NCBI RefSeq assembly: GCF_030864355.1
Contig: NC_083400.1
Span: forward strand, 325,001 to 389,000
Direction: 5' to 3'
Source of the DNA: Cutaneotrichosporon cavernicola
Taxonomy: Eukaryota; Basidiomycota; Tremellomycetes; Trichosporonales; Trichosporonaceae
Length of the DNA stretch: 64,000 nt
Below the pieces are notes generated by a model. It searched no databases, was not told the origin of the DNA, and saw only the letters and a list, made by a program, of their open reading frames with translations. Below, in pieces: positions 40,035 through 49,848 of the stretch. The number at the start of each line of letters is the position of its first letter. Position 1 is the first letter of the stretch. The position numbers were made by a program, and so were the translations under genes.

Positions 40035-42125
40035 ATGCCTTCCTTCTTTCGTCGACCCAAGACACCCACTCGTTGGCGTGCATCCTCGCGCGAACGCCCG
40101 CGCTCCCCTGACCTTCCCCTTGCAACTCGCCCTCCTACATCTGGTACACTTGTTCGCCAGAGCGAAGAAGCTATTCGTGATGAGCGCCGCCGTCCAAACA
40201 CTCCTGGGGCCGACAGTGCACACCATGCGCCTGCCCCAGCCTCGCGAGGCCGTCGTTCCGCCTTCTCCACTGCTGACAGTCGCCGCGCACCCTTCCCTGA
40301 CGGGACCGCAGTTTTGCCTGACAGGCATGTGCGCAGCCGCCCAGCTACTCCCCCCACGTATCGTTCGGATCGCCCCACCTCACCTGAGCCTCTCCACTCG
40401 GGACGGCAGAACGGCGAGCGTCGCCGCCCAGGTACTCCAAGTGCGCACCATGCTTCACGCGCTGCCTCGCCAAATGACGTACCTGCCTCTTTTCGACAGA
40501 GTGCCGAATCTCACCGCCCAACTACTCCTGCCGCTCACTACGCTGAGCAGGTTCCTCCCCGCGGGCGCACTTTTTCCGTCCCCAATGGCATCCTCCGTCG
40601 CCCAGGCACACCCAGCGGACATGCCTCCGACAACCATCCTTTGCCAGACCAACCTATCCGACAGAGCCGAGAACGCTGTCGCGCCAACACCCCGGCTGGG
40701 CACCGCACTCCAGTCGACCACCTCGAATCGTCCGAGCGTGGTTGCGAAAACATCGCCTCAGCCGACCACGACGCAGGGTCCGACCGCGGCCGCCCAACCG
40801 ACCGCAAGACTAAGAAGAAGTTCTCTGCCGTGCTGAAGCGCCGCGGATCGGGTGTCAAAGGCGAGCCAGGCGTGCTCGAAAAGGTAGTCAACTACGGCTC
40901 CGAGCTCAAAGAACGCGCCCGAAGCCGCGTCCGCCGCGGCTCAAACGCCTCTCACCGCCCACCACCACTCCGCTCTCCCCCAGAGACATGGGAGGAGGCG
41001 GTAACCCGCATCGGCGAGCTCGAGACCTCCGGCAACGAGCACCTCATCAACCTCGTCCTTACCGAAGAGCGCCTTTCGCGGGTTGAAGCAGAGCGCGACG
41101 TTCTCAAGGAACAAGTCGGCAACCTCCTGTCTGCCGAGGAGGAAGTCAAGGTCCTCCGCCTCCAGATTCCGCGCCTGCGCAACATTGTCCTCCACGCCCA
41201 GAAAGACTCTGCCAAGGCCAACGAAGACGCTCGCCATGCTGATGCGGCACGCGAGAGCGAGTCCAACAACAACGCCAGGCGGATTATGCAGTTGGAGGGC
41301 GAGTTGGAGGACGTGCGTGAGAAATGGCGCTGGCTCAAGGAACACTGCGAGTTCCGTGAGGTGTACTCTGGTTTCGCGGGGCAGGCGCTGCACGACTATC
41401 GGGCTTGGGAGGCTTTCTGGGCCAAGGAGACCGTTATTGGGGAGGGGAAGGGATGGGAGGAGTTTGATGCGTGGCTTCGTTTTCAAGAGGAGCAGGAGGA
41501 TCATGTTCAAGCAGCGCTCAAGGACGCGCTCGAGACTCATCGGGCCACCTGGGAACGCGAGATGGTGGATGAGCGGGCGACCTTTGCCGCCGAAGAGGCC
41601 AAGTGGGAAACGCAGAAGGAGTCCTTGGTCACCAATGACGCCAAGATCCGCATACAGATTGCCGACCAGATGTACGCTCAGATCCAGAAGGACGCCGCTA
41701 TGCAAGTCCAGATCGACAACCTTACGGGATATCTCCGGACGAGCGAGGCCGAGCAGAAGCGACTGCACGCCGACCTTCTCACCGCCCAGGAGACCGAGGG
41801 CCGCCTGCGTTCTCGTCTTGAAAGTGACGACAGCCGCTCCCGCGCATACCTCGACACGGCCAGGGAGACCGAGAAACGTCTACGCGACCGCCTCGAGGTT
41901 TCCGAGGAGGTCATTGCGGGATACGAGGCCCGGCTTGAGGCCATGACACCCGAGCTCGAGCTCGAGAAGAAGAAACACGCCGACTACCGCCGCGCCGCGG
42001 CGGGATTGCAGCGCGAGAACGACAAGCTTCGGGAGGAGGTGAAGCGGTTTAATGTCGCCCGCAAGGTGGAGAGCGAGGACGAGTTCCACGACACCCTGGA
42101 GAGCATCCCGCCGCATGCTTTGTAG
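40035..42125 (+). CDS. Long coiled-coil protein with Arg/Pro-rich head
   Basis: Intronless, 696 residues. The ATG at 40035 (MPSFFRRPKTPTRWRASSRE) is preferred over one at 39942 because the stretch between looks like a promoter and leader, with GATAAATA at 39984. Residues 1-250 hold about six loosely repeated RRPxTPxxHH units (e.g. ERRRPGTPSAHHAS), then a Lys/Arg block (RKTKKKFSAVLKRRGSGVKG) and from about 315 to 680 a long coiled coil (RLSRVEAERDVLKEQVGNLL; LEVSEEVIAGYEARLEAMTP). No family recognised; plan matches the 35907 gene. Confidence 0.68.
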   Translation: MPSFFRRPKTPTRWRASSRERPRSPDLPLATRPPTSGTLVRQSEEAIRDERRRPNTPGADSAHHAPAPASRGRRSAFSTADSRRAPFPDGTAVLPDRHVRSRPATPPTYRSDRPTSPEPLHSGRQNGERRRPGTPSAHHASRAASPNDVPASFRQSAESHRPTTPAAHYAEQVPPRGRTFSVPNGILRRPGTPSGHASDNHPLPDQPIRQSRERCRANTPAGHRTPVDHLESSERGCENIASADHDAGSDRGRPTDRKTKKKFSAVLKRRGSGVKGEPGVLEKVVNYGSELKERARSRVRRGSNASHRPPPLRSPPETWEEAVTRIGELETSGNEHLINLVLTEERLSRVEAERDVLKEQVGNLLSAEEEVKVLRLQIPRLRNIVLHAQKDSAKANEDARHADAARESESNNNARRIMQLEGELEDVREKWRWLKEHCEFREVYSGFAGQALHDYRAWEAFWAKETVIGEGKGWEEFDAWLRFQEEQEDHVQAALKDALETHRATWEREMVDERATFAAEEAKWETQKESLVTNDAKIRIQIADQMYAQIQKDAAMQVQIDNLTGYLRTSEAEQKRLHADLLTAQETEGRLRSRLESDDSRSRAYLDTARETEKRLRDRLEVSEEVIAGYEARLEAMTPELELEKKKHADYRRAAAGLQRENDKLREEVKRFNVARKVESEDEFHDTLESIPPHAL

Positions 42126-42517
42126 ACACGGTAGGTAGAAATGGACTCGACGAGGATCGTGCATGTTGTAGATATGGAGATGTAGTTGTGACACCAACTT
42201 AAGTAGCGTGTGCACGTGCATACAGTAGCATCAGGCGTGTTCGTGCAGGGAGTGTGGCAAAATGGTGTGGCGGCCGGATTCAATCTGCCGAGTTGGCAGT
42301 GCCCAAGTTCCTATTCAGCGGCAGAGGGAGGTGTTTGTACATTGTATGCATAAAACGCAGGTAGCACAGCAGGCGGCTTGTATGATCGGAATGCCAACAC
42401 CAAGAGATCAAGAGGTTTTCTACAACCACTTTGGTCCCGCCGCCTCGCCTTGGACGCTATACATCGCCATCCCCTGGCCGAGCTCTTGTTGCATGGGTTT
42501 ACCGTGTCTCCGATAGT
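42126..42517. other. Intergenic region between convergent genes
   Basis: No gene or notable repeat seen. Confidence 0.45.
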
Positions 42518-43187
42518 CTAACCGAAGCGGGCGGCATGACGACGAGCCACGAACTCTTCGACGCGGCGCACCGATGCCTTATCGCTCGGGATAACATGTC
42601 CGCCACTATCGTCAGCCCGCCCGACTTGCGACTCACCCATGAACAACGACCGTCGGGTCCGTAAACATCCCCGCGAGCCGCTTACTCGATTCGGGCGAGA
42701 CGATCCTATCCGCCATCCCATACACATGAAGGCTTGGCCGGGCGTATTCTTTCCCGGCATAAACCTTCCTGACTTCGGGATGCTGCGCGACGAACCCGCC
42801 AAACATGATGGCAAAGTCAAACCACCCGACCAGAATCGACGCGAGGACGGCGCCCTGCGAGAGACCGAGGACGCCGTCGAAGGGCCCGTGCGTGTGCAGA
42901 ATGTTGGAGAGGTACGCGTACGTCTCGTCCAGGCCGGCATAGGTGGACAGGTCGAACCATCCGCGCCCGCCGCGGGAGAGGGCGGGCGCGTCGACGAAGA
43001 CCAGGTCGGCGACGCTCGAGAGGTTGGCGAGAGGCGCAGCCTGGGAGCGCAGGACGGACGCACTGCCGAGCGCGCCGTGCAGGCACAGGATGCGGAGTTT
43101 GGGCTTGGTCGGGGGGGTGGGGGTGAGGGTGGGGGTGCGAATGGGGTTGGGGTTGGGGTTGGAGTTGGAGTTCCGGAGATAGTTCAT
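42518..43187 (-). CDS. FSH1-family serine hydrolase
   Basis: Alpha/beta hydrolase of the fungal FSH (family of serine hydrolases) group, close to esterases/thioesterases; some members sit in polyketide clusters, but no synthase is near here. Two exons (42637-43187, 42605-42518) with a 31-nt intron give 212 residues. A short Asn/Pro/Thr repeat head (NSNSNPNPNP) precedes LRILCLHGAL (oxyanion region). The catalytic triad is visible: Ser-110 in GLSQGA, Asp-160 in YGMADRI, His-187 in HGGGHVIP. The intron falls inside that HGGGH motif, after the second base of a Gly codon. Confidence 0.88.
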
Positions 43188-43871
43188 GATGTGATGAGGG
43201 ATTGGGCTTGAGGAAGTGTGAGTGTGAGTTGACGTTCTCTCCAGGTGGGTTTTAAAGACTGGATGTTCCAGTCTGACACGACGCAACGCGAGGACGGCGG
43301 TGCTGCTGATCAAGTATGTGTAAGCATCGCACAGGTAGTCGGCCGATGCTGTGAAGCAGTGAAGCTGCGCTCGGCAATTGTGCGGAACGTGATTGAGATA
43401 AGTACAGCTCCGTCTATTTCGGGTTCTTGTCGGTTTACATTCCGTCATACTTGTGGCCAGCGTTTCATTTGGAAACCATGTCTGCATAGTCGCTTCCTGG
43501 CGAGATGGATACGTGGGGTACAAGCCTACGCGTCCGCCATAAAAATATCCACACGAAACATAGCCGACCTAAACGTCTAAACGTCCATAGCCATGACCTG
43601 TGCGCGTGACGGAGATGCAACGGTTGGCCAGGATTGGAGATCCCAGAAGGGAGATCAGGCAGAGAGGTAAAGTCGCATTTTGATCGTACTCGTATTCTAT
43701 TCGTTTCTCACAATGCACACGAAGACACAGAGCATGGGAAGTACATTGTTCGACACTATGATTTTATCTTCTGATTCAATTAACCACAAGCATAAACAGA
43801 GTCCTTGGTTGCGAAACAGAGTCCTTGGTTGCGATCTTATATCTGGCGACTAGTTGTATTATCTCTGGCGA
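43188..43871. other. Intergenic region with duplicated 3' sequence
   Basis: Holds two adjacent short duplications next to the cupin stop codon (43796-43879). No gene seen. Confidence 0.5.
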
Positions 43872-43879
43872 CTAGTTGT
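43796..43879. repeat. Two back-to-back short duplications at the cupin gene end
   Basis: AACAGAGTCCTTGGTTGCG occurs twice in a row, followed by two copies of TCTGGCGACTAGTTGTA. The second element covers the cupin stop codon (43872-43874) and last codons, so a copy of the gene's end lies just downstream of it. Confidence 0.85.
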
Positions 43880-44785
43880 ACTGCTGGTACATGGACGAGT
43901 TGTAGGAATCAAAGTCGAATCCCTCGGCCTTGAGGAACCCCGCAAACGCCTGCTTCATCAGGTCCTTGTTACTGATCTTGCCATTAATGTTGAACGTGTC
44001 GGGGTTGATTCCGCACTTGGAGAGACACTCTGCTTGGCCGAGGTTGACGGCACCGGGGATCTTGTTGGCGTCAAAGACCGTGCCCTCCTGTCCAAAGGCG
44101 GCGTTGATCGTCTGCGGGTCCATGCTTGTGTACATGGACGAGAGGAAGCCTACGCCGGGAGTCTCGGAGCTGGTGTCAGCTTTGTCGATGGGGTGACTCA
44201 CTTGAATCCTGCAGTAATGAAGACCGGGTCACACCCCGTGTTGGAGACAAAGTGTACACTACCCTGAGGCAGGACGATGACATCACCAGCAGCGACTTGG
44301 CCGCTGAAGATTGGGCTGCCGTTCTCCTGGAACGAGGTGGCAGCAAGGGGAGGGCCGGCGATGTTGAAGAGATACTCGGACGCGCGGGGGTGGTTGTGAG
44401 GTGCGACCATTCCGCAAGGCTGTTGTTAGCGAAAAGCAATAGAAAGCTAACTCACTCCAAGGAACCCAACTAGCCAACTCAGTCCGTTGCCCACAACGCC
44501 AGGGAACAGGGTGTTGTCGGCAAGAATCACACCTCCATCGCGACCACCGCCACCGAAACTCTGGGCGGCGAGGAAATCGAAAACAAACCCATTTCCAAGG
44601 AGGGTGTTACGGTCGTTGGGGTTGACTTGGGCGTACAGCTCTGCGATGAAGTCCTTGAGGCTCTGACCCGAGCCTCCCGAGCCTCCCGACGAGTCAGAGT
44701 TGTTGCGCTGCTCGAGCTCGACCTCGACCGGCATGGCGAGGGCCGGGGCGAGGAGAGGGAGGAGGAGGAAGAGGGATGAGAACAT
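43872..44785 (-). CDS. Secreted cupin (spherulin-1A / germin-like)
   Basis: Extracellular cupin_1 protein; relatives include spherulins and Mn-dependent oxalate-metabolising enzymes. Three exons (44456-44785, 44202-44419, 43872-44169) encode 281 residues. Signal peptide MFSSLFLLLPLLAPALA, then a Ser/Gly linker. Cupin motif 1 is H118-x-H120-x4-E125 in GMVAPHNHPRASEYLF. Motif 2 is GDVIVLPQGSVHFVSN with His-166, so all four metal ligands are present. Only one cupin domain is seen, which favours a spherulin/germin role over bicupin oxalate decarboxylase. Introns are 36 and 32 nt. A TATATAT box lies about 106 bp upstream (44891-44897). Confidence 0.85.
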
Positions 44786-46012
44786 GGATAGAATTGGGTA
44801 CAGAAGGTAGGAGGGACAGGGGGAGCAAAGAAGGAAGAGTGAAAGAGAGGAGGGGCTGGCGGGCGAGGTTGAAGCGGGCGACGGGGTGCCATATATACCC
44901 CCCTCTGAGCTTGAGCGCATCCTGACACGTATGGTCCGATAGCCGGGACATACTCGGCTTAGTGAGCAACCCCTGCAAATCCGATGAGTGATGCGGTGGC
45001 GCCGGCGCGCCCTACGAATGGGACGTTGTGGAGCAGTGAAGGTAAAGGAGTGAAGCAGTGTGCCATCCAAGCTATGTCATGTACAGTACAGTACAGTCAT
45101 AGTAAGCATCCAAAAGGCTGGTGTACACTCCCACAAGCCCAAGCCCAAGCCCCCGAGATGCGCCCATTCCGTCTCCCGAAGCGGTACCGAGCGGTGTTGC
45201 GCCCCACATGATGATACATGACACGACCCACGATCGACAGGTATGGTGGGCTCAGATTGCAGCGCCTCGTCAATTGTGAGGACGGCAGAAAGGCAAAGCG
45301 CTGCTGAATCCGAGGGGAAGATCTGCTGTATGCATAGCGCCTTGGGTTCTGGACCTGTGGTTGTAAACAGGTGATTATGGACGGCGTGAGAGAGAGGGGT
45401 GGTCGATTGCTGTACAATGCTCTGTACGGCATATCCACTTTATGAGTTTGTGAGATTCATTCCTTCGGTTAGTGTTAGAACGTGCCTCACGCCAAACCCA
45501 AAATAGATTAATCAAAGTCTGGAGGCTGTACTCGGCACCATGCTATCAAACCTAGATTTTGACTCACATCCGTACCTAGTCGTTTGATGGTAGCAGTAGC
45601 AGGTGATGGCAACGGGTCGGAACTCACGGGGTGACGTAGGGGTTAGGTCAACTGTGACACTCGATCCATCGATGCTCTTGGCAAGTTTCCAAATTCCCAT
45701 TCCCAAGCCACCAAGCAACTTGGCGACCAACTTGATCACATGCACACCCCTCATGTGGCCAAACCCCTAAGTCACCCCTAAGTCACCCCGCATCTTATCT
45801 ACTCCACCTCGAATCAACCGCTTAATTAGTCCCATCCCCACAATCTCACCACCACGTCATAGGAATAAACAGCGACGTTTGCATCATGTTGTGTATCGTT
45901 CCACTATATCAATATATACAAATTCCGGGCAGTGTCTTTTCACAGAGATCGAGGCGGATGGATGGGGGCGATTGAGGTGTTTTCACAAACGCAGCGATAC
46001 AAGGGCGTGGAA
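44786..46012. other. Intergenic region
   Basis: 1.2 kb; includes the cupin TATA box and a pyrimidine-rich leader. Around 45768-45790 CCCTAAGTCACCCC occurs twice. No gene supported. Confidence 0.45.
44891..44897 (-). promoter_or_regulatory. TATA box of the cupin gene
   Basis: Minus-strand GGGTATATATGGC, about 106 bp before the ATG. Confidence 0.5.
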
Positions 46013-48534
46013 CTAGACACGAGGCGCAGACTTGATCGTATACAGACGGTCGCCGCGGGTCGTCATCATCATCTTGGCGTACGCCTCGCGGAAAGCCGTC
46101 CACGGCTGCGAGCGGTAGTAGCCAGCGAGCACCTCCTCGTCGGGGTTCTTGAGCAGCTCCCCGAGGTCGCGCTCCAGCTTAGCCCACTTGGCGTCCATTT
46201 CGGGGTGACGCGTCTTGAGGAGGACGTCGCCACGCATGAGGCGGCGCGCGTTACCAATGACGGGGTTCTCGCCGTCGTCCTTCATCGCGATAATGTCGGC
46301 GAGAACGGGGTTTGCGAGGAAGCCCTCGATCGCGGGCTCGTCGACGTCGCGAAGAGCCTCGAACAGAGGCGAGCGGAGAGCATCCTCCTCCATCTTGAGC
46401 GAGCCCTCGTAGAACATGCGCTGGGGTTAGTGGAATGACCAGGGGTTGGAAAAAGGCACACGATGGGGACGATTCAAGATCAGGGAATAGTGGAGAATGC
46501 AAATTGTCTGTGCGTATTTCTGCTGTCTCCTTGAAACGTGTCCACATGGAGACGCGGACTTGGTGGCAGAGTACGTGGGGATCACTCACGTCAAGACGGC
46601 AAAGGAGGTTGACACCGCGCCCGCGGACAGAGTTGGCCGCCTGGTCACGCTCAAAGTCGATGCGGTCGATAAACTCCTCAGTGTAAGGACCGTGGTGGCC
46701 CGTTTCAGAGTCCATGTAGCGCAGGATCTGGGCACCTCCGATACCGATACCATCGACGCCGGTGTAAACCGCGTCGGCGATGTGGTTGAACTTGAACCCA
46801 GCCGACATGTAGGTGATGAGGCCAGCCTGGTGGGCTAAGTGGACAAGCTCGAGGGCCTTTTCAACAGAGATCTGCAGGATCACGCACTGCGACGGGTACG
46901 TGTCGCTGGCGCCGTCAAACGTGACCTTGTCAAAGCCACCGAGAGAGGCGAGCTCGATTCCCCGCTTGGCAATCTCATAGTTGTCAGTGATTAAGGGGTA
47001 GACCTCCTCGTTGTCGCTGTTGAGTATGGGGCGGGCGAGGTCGTCAATGAGAGGCGCGTTAAGGTTGTAGGCGGCACTCAGGACCTGCTTGTAGTTGCGG
47101 AGGACATGGCCGCTCATCGCGCGCATGTACGCGACCTGCTCACTGGCCTTGAGACCGTCCATCGCCACCTTGGTCTCAGCCGCACCGAGCTGGAAAGCGG
47201 CCGAGCACGCGGCCGAGGTCAGGTTGACAACCTTGATGAAGTCGTGCGCAAAGGTGCCGGACGTCGAGTCCTTGACACGGCGGCCGACGAAATACTGCGG
47301 TTAGCAACGACCAAGCAAGGCACTCACGGTGTTGGGTGCCGACTTGCCGGTGTGCAGGCGCACGCGGGCGAACTCGAAGATGGAGGGGATCCTGGTGTCA
47401 GCTAGTCCAGGAAGATGTAACGCACCGGTACGACTCGATCTCCTCACGCGGGAGATTGCCGGGACGCTCGAGGTGCTCGACGTGACAGATGGCGCCCTTG
47501 AGCCAGCGCGAGCGGCGGGTGGTGCCGAAGATGTGCCCCTCTCCAGGGTCCGTGAGACTGACAAACGTCTGCGTGTCCTTGCGGAAGCCGGGAGTGCCGA
47601 GCCAGCGGGCATCCTTAGTGTCGAGCTTGGCGCCGCCGCGCAGGAGCTCGTAACCGATGTGGAACGCGACAAAGTCGACGAAACAGGGGTCCATGTCGGC
47701 CTCACGGAGCGTCTCAGCGTTGGTGGTGAGGGCCGTGAGGAAGTCGGGGCCAAGGGAGGCGGGCCACTCAATGACAAGGCGGTCGGGGCGGTGCTTGATG
47801 GTAAGCTCGAAGACCGAGCGCTGGTCGGGGTGAATGGCGTTGAAGGTCGCGCCGCCGAAGCGCTCCATCGTGGCGGTGCAGAGCTCGAAAGCCTTCTGCA
47901 GGGCGCCGATGACTTCGCCGAGGGGTGTAGTGGGCGACACAATGATGTCGGCAAGCGTGCGGGCCTTGTCGGCCTCGGCCACCTCACGGGCGCTGTCAGA
48001 CGACCAGATCTCGGCGATGGTCTTCTCGAGGCCCTCACGGACGAGTGCCTCGTCAACGCGCCCGACTGACGTCAGCATTCCCCGGAATCAAAACTCACAG
48101 TACGGGAGCTGCTCGGAGCGGCTGAACGGCTGACCCTCGTGGTATGCGACCTTCCATTTGGCGATGCGGGTGAGGAAGAGAAGGTCCTCAAAGGCCGCGA
48201 CCGAGACCGGGCGCACCTGGCCCTCGAAGAAGATCTTATCGTACCCCGTGGCGGCGGGGTTGAGGGGCATACCAGCTAAAGCGATGGGGTGCCAAACTAT
48301 GGGCGAGGTGGGGCTCATAAGGGGTGGTTCAGCGTTCTTGGCCAGCTTGGCCGCGGACGTGAGGAGGGTCGCTCCCACGACGGGGGAGACGAGGAAGGCG
48401 CTTCCCTTGGTTGAGGTAAGGGGACCGGCGCGGTCGAGGTCGTTGAGCGACTGCATGATGACGTCGAGGGACGGGAGGGGAGTCTTGGGCTTAGCCACTA
48501 TGACTGGGGGTGAGAGCTCCTTGACGGGCGACAT
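46013..48534 (-). CDS. Unrecognised 750-residue, enzyme-like protein
   Basis: Five exons (48099-48534, 47426-48065, 47328-47391, 46590-47294, 46013-46420) close in frame to 750 residues; three of four introns are 33-34 nt. I do not recognise the family. The sequence is well mixed and folded-looking, without low complexity, signal peptide or membrane helix. Blocks such as FVDFVAFHIGYELL, FDKVTFDGASDTYPSQCVI, LVHLAHQAGLITYMSAGFKF and GVDGIGIGGAQILRYMDSET suggest alternating strands and helices of a TIM-barrel-like fold in the C-terminal half, with Gly-rich phosphate-binding-type loops. That is inference. A strong TATATAAA lies 113 bp upstream (48647-48654), unusual for a housekeeping gene and suggesting regulated expression. 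Confidence 0.75.
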
Positions 48535-49848
48535 TATGTTTAGGCTTGAGGATGGTGAAGCTGAGTGTGAGTGAGGAAGGGTTTGGAGTATGAGATTGAG
48601 AGGGATGTGAGGTGATGATTGAGAGGAACGTTGATCAAGACAAGAGTTTATATAGAAGAGAGAATAGATATACATGCCACAATCTACGGGGTGAGGAAGG
48701 TATGATAATGGGCGTAGGATCGTGAGTCGGTTTGGGTCTGAATGACTTGGTGGCTTTGCCGAGTTACTGGTACGAGTACTGAGCCCCTGTGAGCTACTTT
48801 ACACATTCTCACTGCTCCAGTACACTCTGTACTCTGTCTAGAACACTAACGCCAAGGTTAGGTGTCACGTTGTGTGCGGGGCAGTGGATGCGGTCCTATG
48901 CGGTCCCTCACGATGGTCGTTCACGTTCCCCAGCCCAACTGATCATTCTCTACACCCAGGCCTTCACCGCTTTTCAATTCTAAACCTACATCTTCTTGCG
49001 CCGATCATGCTTGACCACACCGCAATTGCATTCTGATACACTGAACGGCATGAGGAGATCATACATGCCACCGCTTTTGTTACCATCTCTGAACCTGCAC
49101 CGGTTTTGGCAAGCTGCAATCAAGCAAACGGAGGAGAGGGCAACAGTAGTTACGGTACTGACGAGTACAGTACTGCGCGTAGACCGCCACTGACACGTGG
49201 TTGCCAAGGCTAGATTGAGAATTGAGAGATCGAGATGACATTCCGCAAAGCCTCATTCCCCCACCTCTATTATTACCGTCGCCCACCCTCTCCTCACCCC
49301 CCTCACGCCCTTTACGTTGAGACCAGGTGACCAAATAAGTAAACACATGCATAACACTCTTTGGACCTCTCTTGCCGTAAGGGGGGCCACTGTAACGGTA
49401 CAGCTACAACAAGCTCTGTACTGTAGACCCTGCATCGCTTCTGTTCCTGTTCGGAGTACAGCAATAGAGATCCACACTCCTCACTCTTCGCTTCCGACAT
49501 CTACCACCCGCTCCGACTCCGACATATCTGAGCCGCAGGAATCACGCGCCGCACAGCACCCACTTCCGCCGCGATCTCTCGGGCGCTACTATCCCAAGTT
49601 AGCCAGACCCAAACCCAGAGACTGCGGTGTATTCCGCGGTTTCTTCCAGCGGTACGAGTCGGTCTCACGTGGATCGCAGCAAAGTTGCCGAGGGCTGTGT
49701 ACTGCCAAGTACAGTATACACCAGTCAATACAGTCACTCGTCAGTCATGAGTTGCCATCGTCACTGGCCCAACCTGTCATGCAAATCACTATCTCACTAT
49801 CTCACTATCTCTCACCTTGCTAACCATTACTTTCTCTCTCAAACCACC
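48535..49848. other. Divergent intergenic region upstream of MFS gene
   Basis: 1.3 kb between the unknown enzyme and the MFS exporter. Contains repeated TACAGTA/GTACAGTA motifs (about 49170-49720) and a CACTATCTCACTATCT repeat at 49787-49811. No gene supported. Confidence 0.45.
48647..48654 (-). promoter_or_regulatory. TATA box of the 750-residue protein gene
   Basis: Minus-strand TCTATATAAACTC, 113 bp before the ATG at 48534. Confidence 0.5.
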
